Positions 20,490 through 29,261 of a stretch of 64,000 nucleotides of DNA are shown here, piece by piece. This DNA comes from Acaricomes phytoseiuli DSM 14247. GTDB lineage: Bacteria > Actinomycetota > Actinomycetes > Actinomycetales > Micrococcaceae. The notes under the pieces were generated by a model, which saw only the letters and a list, made by a program, of their open reading frames with translations, did not search any database and was not told the origin of the DNA. The stretch is taken from the NCBI RefSeq assembly GCF_000376245.1, contig NZ_AQXM01000053.1, positions 1 through 64,000 on the forward strand, given 5' to 3'. Made by a program: the position numbers and the translations under genes. Every line of letters begins with the position of its first letter. Positions within the stretch are counted from its first letter, which is position 1.

Positions 20490-22295
20490 TCAAGCTAACG
20501 CTGCCCGCAGTGCTGCCCCAGCCTCACGATGCTCGTAGGTCTCCAGGACGTGGGCGTACTCCAAAGCGACACCGCGATACTGCTCGCTGTCCTGCGGCAG
20601 GCGGCTCAGGCATGAGCCATAGGCTCCGAAGGCTTCTTCCGGCCGTTCTTCAGCGGCAAAACCGCGACCCGCAACGAGTTCGGCCATGGCTGCGGACATG
20701 GGATCTCCCGCGGCAGCGTATTCGGCGGCGGCCGTGAGCAGAATCGGTGCGGCCTCCGCCACTCGGCCGAGAGCCATCAGCGCCCGCCCACAGGAGTCCC
20801 GGACATCGGCGACCAGCCAGTCGGAACCGTATCGTTCGGCCAGCGCGAAAGCCTCCTGCGCCTGGTCCAGGCCTTGTTCGTCCCCGGCCTCCGTGCGAGC
20901 CCGGGCGCTCACATCAAGCGCTTGGATGAGCAGCCGCAAGGAACCTGAAGCACGGGCCGCCTCCACTCCTTGCTCCGCCTTACTGAGCGCCTCGCGGAGC
21001 TGCCGGGGCCTTTCCGTGGACTCCGGCGGCAAAGCCATGAGCGTGAACAGATAAGACTGCGCGAGATCAACGGCAGCAGCGGCCCTAGCTTCCGGCGGCA
21101 CCGGCACCGCCGATGCTTCGATGACCGCGAGCGCGGCTTCCCAGTACCGCCGCGCCAAGCCGTGGTCCTGCAGCGACTGCGCGGCACGCCCGGCCCAGAC
21201 CAGGATGTCGGCCTGCGCGGCCGTGGGCGCATCATGTTTTTCCGCGGCCGCGCCGGCCTGCTGAAATGTGGTCAGGGCTGTTTCCGGATCCCCGGACCAG
21301 AGCTGGTACTGGCCCAGGTTGAATATCGCCATCGCCTCGCGCAGCGGCGGAATCGATTGATCAGATGACCCTGCCGGCTCCAACAGGTCAGAGTTCTGCA
21401 CCAGATCGAGGGCGGCCCGGGCTGATTGCGCGGCTGCGGCATCGTCACCTGCCTCGCTACTGAGAGCCGCAGCTAAGAGGAGCGCGTCGAAGGCCTCCCG
21501 GTAGGCCTTCGCCTGCAGACACAGATCAGCGCGCGCTCGAGCATAAGGCAGGCCTTGATCCGGGGCGCCCAAACGGCCGTGGATCTGGGCACGGGCCCGC
21601 AGGGCCGAAGCGGCATAGGACACCGGAAGGCCGTTGCCCGGGTAGCCGTCAAGAACGTGATCGAGTAGCTGCCCTGCTTCCGTCAGTGAATCGTCGTTCC
21701 TAAGCGCTGTGAGGAAGACGCCACTGAGCGCGATCATCGAGGCTCGCTGCGCCTGGTCTTCGAGGCGCTGCGCGGCTTCCGCGGTGAAGCGAGCTAAATC
21801 GGCTGCTTCCTGGACCTCCCCGGCCTCCCAGAGTGCGACAGCGAGCGCACTGGCGATAACAGTCACGGATTCTGCGTCGTCACGCCGCGCGGCTGCTTCC
21901 AACTCAGCCCGCAGCAGGGTGCCGTGCTGCGCGTTATTCGCTTTTCCGTAGAGCAGCAGGCCCAGCTTGCGCTCCACGTCTGCCAAGCCTTTGCTACCTG
22001 CGCTGAGCAAGGCACTATGGCGCTGCTTCAGGGCGCGCAGCGCTTCTTCGTGACGATCCAGATCCACCAGTGAGCTGCTCAGTAGGGCCGTGGCGATGGC
22101 CTGGCTACGGTAGTCACGGGCCCGGCCGGCCGCATTGATGGCCTGTTGGGCAGCGCTGACCGCCGCCCCGGGGTCATGCCAGAGACCGGAGGCGATATAG
22201 GCACGATTCAAGAGCTGCGCTACCGGGTCCGCTGCAGAAGCCTTCGGCGTGAGAGCACCAGATAGAGGACCCGTGGCCCGCTCTTTCTGCGTCAT
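20490..22295 (-). CDS. TPR-repeat protein of unknown function
   Basis: 601 residues, almost wholly alpha-helical and alanine-rich, with repeated helix pairs of TPR type throughout (for example ALAVALWEAGEVQEAADLAR and AMAIFNLGQYQLWSGDPETA). There is no signal peptide, membrane segment or catalytic domain, so it is probably a cytoplasmic scaffold or adaptor. It starts at ATG 22295 and stands alone. Downstream lies the broken DUF4184 gene in the same orientation; upstream is a divergent PfpI-family gene. The TPR fold is evident; no specific role can be given. Confidence 0.85.
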   Translation of the reverse strand: MTQKERATGPLSGALTPKASAADPVAQLLNRAYIASGLWHDPGAAVSAAQQAINAAGRARDYRSQAIATALLSSSLVDLDRHEEALRALKQRHSALLSAGSKGLADVERKLGLLLYGKANNAQHGTLLRAELEAAARRDDAESVTVIASALAVALWEAGEVQEAADLARFTAEAAQRLEDQAQRASMIALSGVFLTALRNDDSLTEAGQLLDHVLDGYPGNGLPVSYAASALRARAQIHGRLGAPDQGLPYARARADLCLQAKAYREAFDALLLAAALSSEAGDDAAAAQSARAALDLVQNSDLLEPAGSSDQSIPPLREAMAIFNLGQYQLWSGDPETALTTFQQAGAAAEKHDAPTAAQADILVWAGRAAQSLQDHGLARRYWEAALAVIEASAVPVPPEARAAAAVDLAQSYLFTLMALPPESTERPRQLREALSKAEQGVEAARASGSLRLLIQALDVSARARTEAGDEQGLDQAQEAFALAERYGSDWLVADVRDSCGRALMALGRVAEAAPILLTAAAEYAAAGDPMSAAMAELVAGRGFAAEERPEEAFGAYGSCLSRLPQDSEQYRGVALEYAHVLETYEHREAGAALRAALA

Positions 22296-22615
22296 CGATA
22301 CTCCAGTAGTTCTAGATGGCTCCCAAGCTGCTCATTCCTGACCAGCTCCTTACTAGCCTAGACGGAGCTTTCATTTCAGGGGTTTCCGTAGGACGGCCTC
22401 ACCCTGTGAATGTCTTGGGGTGCCTGCGAATGCCCTGACGTCTGCCACAGATCTCGGGGCAAGACGGCGCCGTAGGAATCGCAGGAATATTGCTTTCCCC
22501 TCCTAGGAGGTGCAGGCTGAGTAGAGGGTGAGGTCGGAAACAAGCAGCCTTGAAGGAGCCCCTGGCTCCCGGAAGCCCGAACCACAAGAACGAGTATTTC
22601 AATCTAAGGAGCGAC
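22296..22615. other. Divergent intergenic region
   Basis: 320 bases between the divergent TPR and PfpI genes. It must hold both promoters, but I see no clear -35/-10 pair and no long repeat. Two partly similar segments (GTGAATGTCTTGGGGTGCC and GCGAATGCCCTGACGTCTGC) lie near 22406-22446. Confidence 0.35.
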
Positions 22616-23197
22616 GTGACTGATCACAACCTTTCCGGAAAGAAGATCGCGTTCGTACTAACTGACGGAGTTGAAGAGCCAGAACTGACAAGTCCCTGGA
22701 AGGCTGTCCAGGAAGCAGGGGCGTCTCCGGTGCTTATCTCGCCGGCTGAAGGCGATTCGATCCAGGCCTATAACGGCGATGTCAATGAAGGGGGCCAGTA
22801 CCCGGTCGATCTCGCGGTGAGCGCCGCTGACCCCGCCGACTACGATGCCCTCGTGCTGCCAGGAGGCCTGCTCAATTCGGACCAGATCCGGCTTGATCAG
22901 CCCACCGTCGCTTTCGTGAAAGCATTTTTCGACGCCGGCAAGCCGGTGGCGGCAATCTGCCATGCGCCGTGGATCCTGATCGAGGCCGATGTGGTCAAGG
23001 ACCGCAAGCTCACCTCGTACCCGTCCCTGGAAACCGATCTGCGCAATGCCGGTGCTCTCTGGGAGGATCGGGAAGTCGTGGTGGATCACGGCCTGGTAAC
23101 GAGCCGCACCCCTGATGACCTCGAGGCCTTCAACGCGAAGCTGGTCGAAGAGGTAGCGGAAGGCAAGCATCAGGGGCAGAAACCGGAAAACCACTGA
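22616..23197 (+). CDS. DJ-1/PfpI-family protein (type 1 glutamine amidotransferase fold)
   Basis: 193 residues. The class I glutamine-amidotransferase-like fold is clear: KKIAFVLTDGVEEPEL at the start, the oxyanion region DALVLPGGLLNSD, and the nucleophile elbow AICHAP with Cys115-His116. Members of the PfpI/YraA group act as general stress proteins, glyoxalase/deglycase-like enzymes or proteases; which applies cannot be read here. The start is the GTG at 22616, four bases after AAGGAG. The frame is open further upstream without a site. A 21-bp terminator hairpin follows. Confidence 0.9.
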   Translation: MTDHNLSGKKIAFVLTDGVEEPELTSPWKAVQEAGASPVLISPAEGDSIQAYNGDVNEGGQYPVDLAVSAADPADYDALVLPGGLLNSDQIRLDQPTVAFVKAFFDAGKPVAAICHAPWILIEADVVKDRKLTSYPSLETDLRNAGALWEDREVVVDHGLVTSRTPDDLEAFNAKLVEEVAEGKHQGQKPENH

Positions 23198-23243
23198 TTC
23201 TCTGCTCGAGGTGAGCTGAGAGCGGATCTAGAGAAGAAATTGA

Positions 23244-23287
23244 TAGGTGTTGGTCGGCACAGAATGTTCTGTGCCGACCAACACCTA
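23244..23287 (+). terminator. Terminator after the PfpI-family gene
   Basis: A 21-bp perfect inverted repeat (23244-23264 with 23267-23287) with a 2-base loop, followed by ATTCTTC. It is one of the longest perfect hairpins in the window and sits 46 bases past the stop codon. Confidence 0.88.
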
Positions 23288-23393
23288 ATTCTTCTGGCCT
23301 CTGCAACACCTGAGGCTGCCGTTACATCGCCTCGGCAACGGAGTTAGAGTGGTCTGAACTACCCATCGCCCACCAACCTAAGGCAGGCCCGTA

Positions 23394-24584
23394 ATGAACA
23401 ACCCCGATGACGTGGTGATCCTGGCTGGAGCACGCACCCCCTTAGGCAAGCTGAAAGGATCCCTGGCGAGCTTCCAGGCCGCTGAGCTCGGCGGCCTGGC
23501 CATCGCCGGGGCGCTGGAGAGAGCCGGGGTCTCCCCGGGAGATGTCGACGCGGTGATCATGGGCCAGGTGGTCCAGGCTGGAGCCGGCCAGAATCCGGCG
23601 CGGCAAGCCGCGATCAAAGCCGGTATCGGCTGGAACACCCCTACCGTGACCATCAATAAAGTGTGCCTCTCCGGGCTCGCCGCGATCACCGATGCGGCGC
23701 GTCTGCTGCGCAGCGGCGAAGCGGCCGTTGTGGTCGCCGGCGGTCAGGAGTCCATGACCAACGTCCCACATATCCTCCCCGGTTCCCGCCAGGGCTGGAC
23801 CTACGGCAGCTTCAGCGCCATCGACTCGGTGGCCCACGACGGGCTGACCGATGCCTTCGATGGCCAGTCCATGGGCTTCTCCACGGATCACCGGAACACA
23901 GAACTCGGCATCAGCCGTGCGGAGCAGGACGAAGTCTCCGCTGCTTCGCATCAACGCGCGGCTCAAGCCCAGCAGGACGGCGTATTCGACGATGAAATCG
24001 TCACGGTGGAAGTACCGCAGCGGAAGGGAGACCCCCTTCTGGTCTCTGCCGATGAAGGCGTACGGGCTAACATCACCGTAGAGACACTGGCCGGCCTGCG
24101 CGCGGCATTCATCGAAGACGGCACGATCACCGCGGGGAATTCCTCACCGCTATCTGACGGCGCAGCCGCAGTGGTCCTGACCACCCGAGCGAAAGCCGAA
24201 GAGCTCGGCCTGCCGTGGCTGGCCGTTGTCGGCAAACCGGGGCAAGTCGCCGGGCCGGATACCTCCCTGCATTCCCAGCCTTCGAATGCGATCAAGCAGG
24301 CTCTGAGCCGGGCTGACTGGAAAACGGACGAACTCGATTTCGTGGAGATCAATGAAGCTTTCGGTTCTGTTGCCGTGCAATCCCTCAAGGACCTCGGGTA
24401 TCCCTTGGAGAAGACCAATATCCATGGCGGGGCGATCGCTATGGGCCACCCCATCGGCGCCTCTGGTGCGCGGCTTGCACTGCACGCAGCCCTGGAACTC
24501 GCCCGGCGCGGTCAGGGCAAAGCTGCCGTCTCCCTCTGCGGTGGCGGCGGTCAGGGCGAAGCCCTGCTGCTCTACCGGGACTGA
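23394..24584 (+). CDS. Acetyl-CoA C-acetyltransferase (thiolase)
   Basis: 396 residues, full length. It catalyses reversible condensation of two acetyl-CoA, or thiolytic cleavage of 3-ketoacyl-CoA. The catalytic residues are in place: nucleophile Cys91 in NKVCLSG, His352 in GHPIGASG, and Cys382 in SLCGGGGQG. Length and the GHPIGASGAR motif fit the biosynthetic AtoB/PhaA class. It stands alone between a terminator and a broken ybaK gene, with no adjacent acetoacetyl-CoA reductase or beta-oxidation gene, so the pathway is undecided. AAGGCAGG precedes the ATG. Confidence 0.93.
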   Translation: MNNPDDVVILAGARTPLGKLKGSLASFQAAELGGLAIAGALERAGVSPGDVDAVIMGQVVQAGAGQNPARQAAIKAGIGWNTPTVTINKVCLSGLAAITDAARLLRSGEAAVVVAGGQESMTNVPHILPGSRQGWTYGSFSAIDSVAHDGLTDAFDGQSMGFSTDHRNTELGISRAEQDEVSAASHQRAAQAQQDGVFDDEIVTVEVPQRKGDPLLVSADEGVRANITVETLAGLRAAFIEDGTITAGNSSPLSDGAAAVVLTTRAKAEELGLPWLAVVGKPGQVAGPDTSLHSQPSNAIKQALSRADWKTDELDFVEINEAFGSVAVQSLKDLGYPLEKTNIHGGAIAMGHPIGASGARLALHAALELARRGQGKAAVSLCGGGGQGEALLLYRD

Positions 24585-24608
24585 CAGGCAGCAGAATAAG
24601 CTGAGGGG

Positions 24609-25079
24609 ATGAGCAAAGAACGCTTCCTGGGCGGTGCCCGAGGCCTCGGGCTGGCCGTTGAGCTGATCGAACGGCCAGCTGCACGGAGTCTTCAAGAGGC
24701 TGCCGAGCTGCTCGGCATCGAGGCATCGGATATCGTCAAATCCCTGGTGATCAAGCATAAGGATGGCAGCTTCCTCTTCGCTTTGATACCCGGCGACAGG
24801 CAGATCTCCTGGCCTAAACTCCGTGAACTGGTCGGCACGAATAAGCTCTCTCTACCACCGGCAGATACGGCTCTCACCGCGACCGGTTATGAGCGCGGGA
24901 CCATCACTCCTATCGGGGCCTAAGGCGATTGGCCGGTCTATGCCGATAGCAGCATCCGTGGCAAGCGCATCTCCATGGGGGCCGGCGCACACGGATACAG
25001 CACTTTCCTCGAGGCGGACGCTCTGATCTGCGCATTCGACGCCACGGTAGGCGATATCAGTGAGGCACCGAGAAATTAG
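24609..25079 (+). pseudogene. YbaK/EbsC-type Cys-tRNA(Pro) deacylase, interrupted by an in-frame TAA
   Basis: A 157-codon frame matches the YbaK editing domain, which hydrolyses mischarged Cys-tRNA(Pro): KSLVIKHKDGSFLFALIPGD, then GYERGTITPIG in the first part, and WPVYADSSIRGKRISMGAGA followed by DALICAFDATVGDIS in the second. A TAA at 24921-24923 cuts it between PIGA and GDWPVYAD, just before the second half of the active-site pocket. CAA to TAA would be a single transition. The 104-residue upstream product lacks the rest of the fold and is probably non-functional. Confidence 0.82.
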
Positions 25080-25137
25080 TGAGGGATTATGAAAAAATAA
25101 GATCCTGTTCTGCCGCTCTCAATAAATAAGGAATCTT

Positions 25138-26304
25138 GTGATCTACCTGATCTCCACCGCTGGCTTCCCGAATTACGGTGACGAGCTCATTGCACGAATC
25201 TGGCTGAAATTCCTAGCAGAAAATCGACCCGAAGAAGAAGTATGGCTGGACTGCGCAGAACCGGGCACAGCCTCCCTGCTCTTCCAGGGAGTTCACCCCC
25301 GCGCCCATTTCACCAATACCGTATGGCGGCTCATTCGCGAAGCACCCGTTGATTCCGATGAACTACCGGATGCAACGTACCTGCAGCAGACCATTGAGAA
25401 CCTCGACTCACCGCGTATTGACGCCGGATTGCTCAAACTGCGGGAGGCTGATTCGCTTCACCTACTGGGGGGTGGGTACATCACAGACCTCTGGCCTAAG
25501 CAACATTCTATTTTGAACGTGATGACCACGGTACAGGCTGTCACGGGTGCCCGTCTCTACGGGACCGGATTGGGGCTGATTCCCACGGCTGCCCCGGAGA
25601 AGATCCGCCCGCTAGTGGCGAAGTTCGACCACTTCTCTGTCCGGGATACTCAGAGCGCTCAAGCGCTGGGCTTGGAGACCGGATTGGACGACGTTTTTCT
25701 CGGTGTATCGGAGGAACTCAATCGTGCCCCGGAAACAGACGAGTTAGCGGATCTCGTGCTGTGCTTGCAATCGGATCTTGCGGACCCTGAGCCGCTGGCA
25801 CACGGCCTTGATATCGCCCGCGCCGAAATTGAAAAAGCTCGGCAAGAAGGCAAAACTATCCGTTATATCGAGGCTCTACCCGGCTCGGATTGGGCCGCTT
25901 ATGACCAGTTACAAGACCTGCTCGCCCCTGAGGAGTTCATCCCGTTTCTCACTATCTGGCGCGAGGGTTTCCGGTTCGCTCCTCACCAACGCTGGGTGAC
26001 TTCACGCTTCCACTATCATTTCCTTGCGGCAGCAGCGGGGGTCCGCGGCAGTGTCATAGAGGTCAACAAGGGCTATTACGACGTTAAACATCAGTCACTC
26101 CTCGACCTGGGGAGTGAATGGGCCGTCAATGAAGATCCCCCGATTACCAGTGACGCCCCCACTGAGTTCCGGCGCAGGCTACAGGAACGTACCGCCGCGA
26201 AGACCAGGGAAGCCCGAAGTCTCTACCCGCTGCCTCCGAGAACTACGGAAGCAGCGGAGCCGGTCAGCGAGTCCCGATTGAAGAGCTTTTTCCGGTCACG
26301 CTGA
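25138..26304 (+). CDS. Polysaccharide pyruvyl transferase family protein
   Basis: 388 residues from the GTG at 25138, with AAGGAATCTT just upstream. The family signature is visible: NYGDELIARIW near the start, LHLLGGGYITDLWP near residue 112, GTGLGLIP, and a C-terminal RFHYHFLAAAAGVRG. These enzymes transfer pyruvate from phosphoenolpyruvate as a ketal onto cell-wall or capsule sugars. No glycosyltransferase cluster surrounds it, so the acceptor is unknown. Its last codons overlap by nine bases the end of the alpha-mannosidase relic on the other strand. The 3' end encodes a basic tail (RLKSFFRSR). Confidence 0.87.
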   Translation: MIYLISTAGFPNYGDELIARIWLKFLAENRPEEEVWLDCAEPGTASLLFQGVHPRAHFTNTVWRLIREAPVDSDELPDATYLQQTIENLDSPRIDAGLLKLREADSLHLLGGGYITDLWPKQHSILNVMTTVQAVTGARLYGTGLGLIPTAAPEKIRPLVAKFDHFSVRDTQSAQALGLETGLDDVFLGVSEELNRAPETDELADLVLCLQSDLADPEPLAHGLDIARAEIEKARQEGKTIRYIEALPGSDWAAYDQLQDLLAPEEFIPFLTIWREGFRFAPHQRWVTSRFHYHFLAAAAGVRGSVIEVNKGYYDVKHQSLLDLGSEWAVNEDPPITSDAPTEFRRRLQERTAAKTREARSLYPLPPRTTEAAEPVSESRLKSFFRSR

Positions 26305-26790
26305 CAGGCAGGCCAGCCGGAGCGTGAGGATCTGAAACGGCCGCAGTTCCACCTGGATGCCCCGCGAAGTCTCTTTGAGTTCCGCTCCGTCGCTGTGCGC
26401 TTCACCGAGCGGCCGCTTCAGCAGATCGGTGGCCGCCACCGTCGTGTGATCGAAGTGCACCGAGACCCGAGCCTTCGCCCAGCCGCCGGTGCTTTCATAG
26501 AGCCGGAGGGTAACATCACCACTGCGATCCTCGGCGAGCTTGATCGCGGAGATCACAACGGCGTCCTCGTCTACTTCGATGAGCGATGTTACCGCTGCGG
26601 CACAGTTCAGTTCGCGCTTCGGAATGTTCAGGGCGAGCCCTTCCCGGACCATGTCCCGGATCTTCACCCGGCACAAGCTCGTAGTCGAAGTTGTGCCTAC
26701 CTTGATCTGTCAGCGGATCGGGGAGGCGCTGAGCTCGGAGCTGCCGCCGGGCGGATCGCCCGCATGTCACTCCGGGTGACCGCCGATGCC
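26296..26790 (-). pseudogene. C-terminal relic of a GH38 alpha-mannosidase, frameshifted
   Basis: Only the tail of a family 38 glycosidase (about 1000 residues when whole) remains. One frame reads LRAQRLPDPLTDQGRHNFDY then ELVPG, typical of the GH38 C-terminal beta domain. A second frame takes over after a one-base shift near 26655-26670 with VREGLALNIPKREL, then AIKLAEDRSGDVTLRLYES and ELRPFQILTLRL, and ends at TGA 26296-26298. Nothing recognisable of the catalytic domain is found further upstream, where a relic on the other strand lies. It looks like a deletion scar. Confidence 0.75.
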
Positions 26791-26849
26791 GGGATGGAGC
26801 TGAATCTGGGCCAAGCCCACGTTGCCGGGGCGGAACAAGCACCCGCCGG

Positions 26850-27119
26850 GTTCATGGTTTCCTCAATAACCGGCAGGAGCAGCAGGCTCTGGCCTTCTTC
26901 GACTGGACGATGGCAGCTGACGCCTATGCCTACGATCTGCTGAGCCTCGATGACACCGGGGCACGCAGCTGGCTCGGTCGCTGCCACCGGGACTGCTTCT
27001 TCGCGCAGGGCAAGGGCATGCGGATCCCCGCAGACGGGACCCTGCGATTCGAACTCGTGGCTATCCGCAAGGGCGGCCTGAGGTCGGCACCGGCACTTGC
27101 CAGCGCCCGGGTCTGAGCT
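26850..27119 (+). pseudogene. C-terminal fragment of an unrecognised protein
   Basis: On the plus strand a coding-like frame runs through FLNNRQEQQALAFFDWTMAA, SLDDTGARSWLGRCHRD and GTLRFELVAIRKGGL and stops just before 27120. The first ATG, at 26910, has no ribosome binding site. The sequence upstream of about 26850 in this frame looks non-coding. It appears to be the tail of a gene whose front was lost at the same breakpoint that removed the mannosidase. I do not recognise the family. Confidence 0.4.
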
Positions 27120-27155
27120 CTGCCCGACCAGTAGCACAGAGGGCAGCAGGCACGG

Positions 27156-27192
27156 CAAGGGCCCCGCATCCCTGATGAATGCGGGGCCCTTG
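27156..27192 (-). terminator. Terminator of rplJL
   Basis: A perfect 14-bp stem (27156-27169 with 27179-27192, 9-base loop) 35 bases beyond the rplL stop codon. No clear T-run follows on the minus strand, so termination may be partial or bidirectional. Confidence 0.75.
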
Positions 27193-27226
27193 AGCTGCTG
27201 AACGCTGAGCGTCGCGCAGCGAGAGA

Positions 27227-27616
27227 TTACTTGAGGGTGACGGTCGCGCCAGCGCCCTCGAGCTGCTCCTTGGCCTTATCGGCGGCTTCCTTGTTGACGC
27301 CTTCCAGAACCGGCTTCGGGGCACCGTCAACCAGATCCTTGGCTTCCTTGAGGCCGAGGGAGGTCAGCGCACGTACTTCCTTGATCACGCCGATCTTCTT
27401 GTCGCCAGCGGCTTCGAGGATGACGTCGAAGGAATCCTTCTCCTCTTCCGCTGCACCGTCGCCGCCACCGGCAGCGGGAGCAGCACCTGCCACGGCTACC
27501 GGAGCGGCAGCGGTAACGTCGAAGGTCTCCTCGAAGGCCTTGATGAACTCGCTCAGTTCGATGAGGGAGAGTTCCTTGAACGCGTCCAGCAGTTCTTCAG
27601 TGGACAGTTTCGCCAT
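27227..27616 (-). CDS. rplL: 50S ribosomal protein L7/L12
   Basis: 129 residues. L7/L12 forms the flexible stalk of the large subunit that recruits translation GTPases. The layout is normal: an N-terminal dimerisation region ([21 protein letters not shown]), an Ala/Gly-rich hinge near 40-55 ([17 protein letters not shown]), and the C-terminal globular domain with [20 protein letters not shown] and VTLK at the end. An AGGAGCGCC site precedes the ATG. It lies 95 bases after rplJ in the same transcript. Confidence 0.98.
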   Translation of the reverse strand: MAKLSTEELLDAFKELSLIELSEFIKAFEETFDVTAAAPVAVAGAAPAAGGGDGAAEEEKDSFDVILEAAGDKKIGVIKEVRALTSLGLKEAKDLVDGAPKPVLEGVNKEAADKAKEQLEGAGATVTLK

Positions 27617-27711
27617 GATTGGCGCTCCTTACTTTTGTTTGCGACGGTCGCCCGTCAACTGAGTCATGGGCTGAGGCCGGGGCTTGACGCCTTTGCCTCA
27701 AGAAATGAGCT

Positions 27712-28230
27712 TTAAGCGGCGTCTTGCTGTGCCCGCAGAGCATCGACCGTGCGCACTGTCTTGGACAGCGGTGCCTGGAAGACGTAAGCGGCCTTGGTGA
27801 GCGAGCCCTTGAGCGCGCCTGCAAGCTTGGCCAGCATGACCTCACGTGGTTCGAGGTCTGCAAGTTTTGTGATCTCGGCTCCGTCAAGGGGCTTACCGTC
27901 GAGGTAACCCGCCTTGAGCAGAAGCTGAGGATTCGTCTTGGCGAAGTCACGCAGTCCCTTAGCCACTTCGACAGCGTCGCCGTGGACAAAGGCGATTGCG
28001 GATGGGCCTGCCATCTTGCCTTCGAAAGCAGAGATTCCCGCTTCCTTGGCTGCAATCTCCGTGAGCGTGTTCTTCACCACGGCGTATTCTGCGTGCTCCC
28101 GGATGGCATTGCGTAGCTCTTTGAGCTGTGCCACCGTGAGGCCACGATATTCAGTCAAAACAGCGGCGTGCGAATTGCGGAAGCTCTCCGTCAACTCACC
28201 GACCGCGGCTGCCTTGCCTGGCTGCGCCAT
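27712..28230 (-). CDS. rplJ: 50S ribosomal protein L10
   Basis: 172 residues. L10 is the base of the stalk and binds L7/L12 dimers. The start at 28230 ([13 protein letters not shown]) is chosen because AAGGAGAACC lies directly upstream on the minus strand; the frame is open for another 54 codons with no such site. Core motifs [17 protein letters not shown] and [13 protein letters not shown] are typical. A long leader (to about 28472) fits autoregulation by L10(L12), as known for this operon in other bacteria. Confidence 0.97.
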   Translation of the reverse strand: MAQPGKAAAVGELTESFRNSHAAVLTEYRGLTVAQLKELRNAIREHAEYAVVKNTLTEIAAKEAGISAFEGKMAGPSAIAFVHGDAVEVAKGLRDFAKTNPQLLLKAGYLDGKPLDGAEITKLADLEPREVMLAKLAGALKGSLTKAAYVFQAPLSKTVRTVDALRAQQDAA

Positions 28231-28472
28231 GGTTCTCCTTCCGGTCATGTACGTTACCGCTGCTCGGCCCGCGGTCGCTGCAGATATGTAGCGACTGGGG
28301 ATACCGGGAGGAAATAAAATTGCCCCGCGCAGATGCACGGGGCTCGGCTCGATCTTCCGACCCATGGCCTTCAGAGAGCTTGCAACGTTCACCTGCGCAG
28401 GCCGTTTTTATGAACCTTCGGATCCATTGGCCCGGGTATCCAGACGCAATAGACCGACCGGCGGTCTTTGGT
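28231..28472 (-). promoter_or_regulatory. Probable L10 leader of the rplJL mRNA
   Basis: About 240 untranslated bases lie between the promoter at 28479-28507 and the rplJ start. The RNA holds several short GC-rich inverted segments, including GCCCCGTGCATCTGCGCGGGGC near 28321-28342. In many bacteria the L10(L12)4 complex binds such a leader and represses its own synthesis. The assignment rests on position, length and folding potential; I have not matched the kink-turn consensus. Confidence 0.5.
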
Positions 28473-28478
28473 TCTTCT

Positions 28479-28507
28479 ATTGTAGAGCAAGGATGCTTTC
28501 CCGCCAA
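28479..28507 (-). promoter_or_regulatory. Promoter of rplJL
   Basis: Minus strand TTGGCG (-35, 28502-28507), exactly 17 bases, then TACAAT (-10, 28479-28484). This is a near-consensus primary sigma promoter, pointing at rplJ with a leader of about 240 bases. Confidence 0.8.
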
Positions 28508-28535
28508 AACGCGGATGAGCCTCACTTCTTAAAGC

Positions 28536-28569
28536 AGAGCCGGGCCGCTCGGTTGAGCGGCCCGGCTCT
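28536..28569 (-). terminator. Terminator of the DUF308 membrane protein gene
   Basis: A perfect 15-bp GC-rich stem (28536-28550 with 28555-28569) with loop GGTT, 13 bases beyond the stop codon. It separates this gene from the rplJL promoter just downstream. Confidence 0.88.
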
Positions 28570-28581
28570 GGGACGCAGATG

Positions 28582-29208
28582 CTACAGCCCTGAGGCCACT
28601 TCTGATTTCAGCTGTTGAGCCGTCGCGCGCACTCGGAGGGAAAGCACCACGGTGACGATCCCATAAGCAAGAGCGATCAGCCCGAAGAGCCAGAGCAGGC
28701 TGAGCAGCCCGACACCCGGAGAGAAGAAGACCACGAGCCCCCAGATCACACCGACGATGCCCGATGCCAGGACCCACCCCCATACCGAGCTCTCACCGCG
28801 CTTGAGCGAAAAGCTCTGAGCGATCTGCGAAATACCCAGCAGCACCGCCCAGAAGCCGATGACGAAGACCAGCGCCACGGAAGTGATACCCGGCCAGAGC
28901 AGGGCGATCAGGCCGGCAGCGATCGACAGCAGACCTTCGACAAGCGCCCACCCCCAGTAGCGCTGCTCCTTGCGCGACTGCACCGCCATGAAGATCGCAG
29001 TCACACCATCGACGAAGGCGAAGAACCCGAAGAGCAGCACCAGGGCAAAGAGCGTGCTGCTCGGCGAGAAAAGAGCCAGCAGGCCTAGGATGATCGCAAA
29101 AACCCCACGCAGCAGGACCGCCCACCACAGCTGCCGCCCTGCGGCATAGAAGCTGGACAGCACATCGCTCTTGCCGCTCTGGCCTCTTTGATTGATATCG
29201 CTGTTCAT
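28582..29208 (-). CDS. HdeD-like DUF308 integral membrane protein
   Basis: 208 residues with six hydrophobic segments arranged as three similar helix pairs, the DUF308/HdeD layout. Each repeat begins like WWAVLLRGVFAIILGLLALF or WGWALVEGLLSIAAGLIALL. HdeD in E. coli contributes to acid resistance at high cell density, but most DUF308 proteins have no known role. It sits between rplJ and rplA with its own terminator, interrupting the usual rplKA-rplJL order. Tandem 12-base repeats lie upstream and may be a regulator site. Confidence 0.85.
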   Translation of the reverse strand: MNSDINQRGQSGKSDVLSSFYAAGRQLWWAVLLRGVFAIILGLLALFSPSSTLFALVLLFGFFAFVDGVTAIFMAVQSRKEQRYWGWALVEGLLSIAAGLIALLWPGITSVALVFVIGFWAVLLGISQIAQSFSLKRGESSVWGWVLASGIVGVIWGLVVFFSPGVGLLSLLWLFGLIALAYGIVTVVLSLRVRATAQQLKSEVASGL

Positions 29209-29261
29209 TTCAATTCTCCTATTGATCTCTTGATATCGGATGCTGCAGCTGAGACATCATC

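Noticed and set aside
26910..27116. A standalone 68-residue gene
   Set aside because: No ribosome binding site at the ATG, and coding-like sequence continues upstream of it, so it is the tail of a lost gene.
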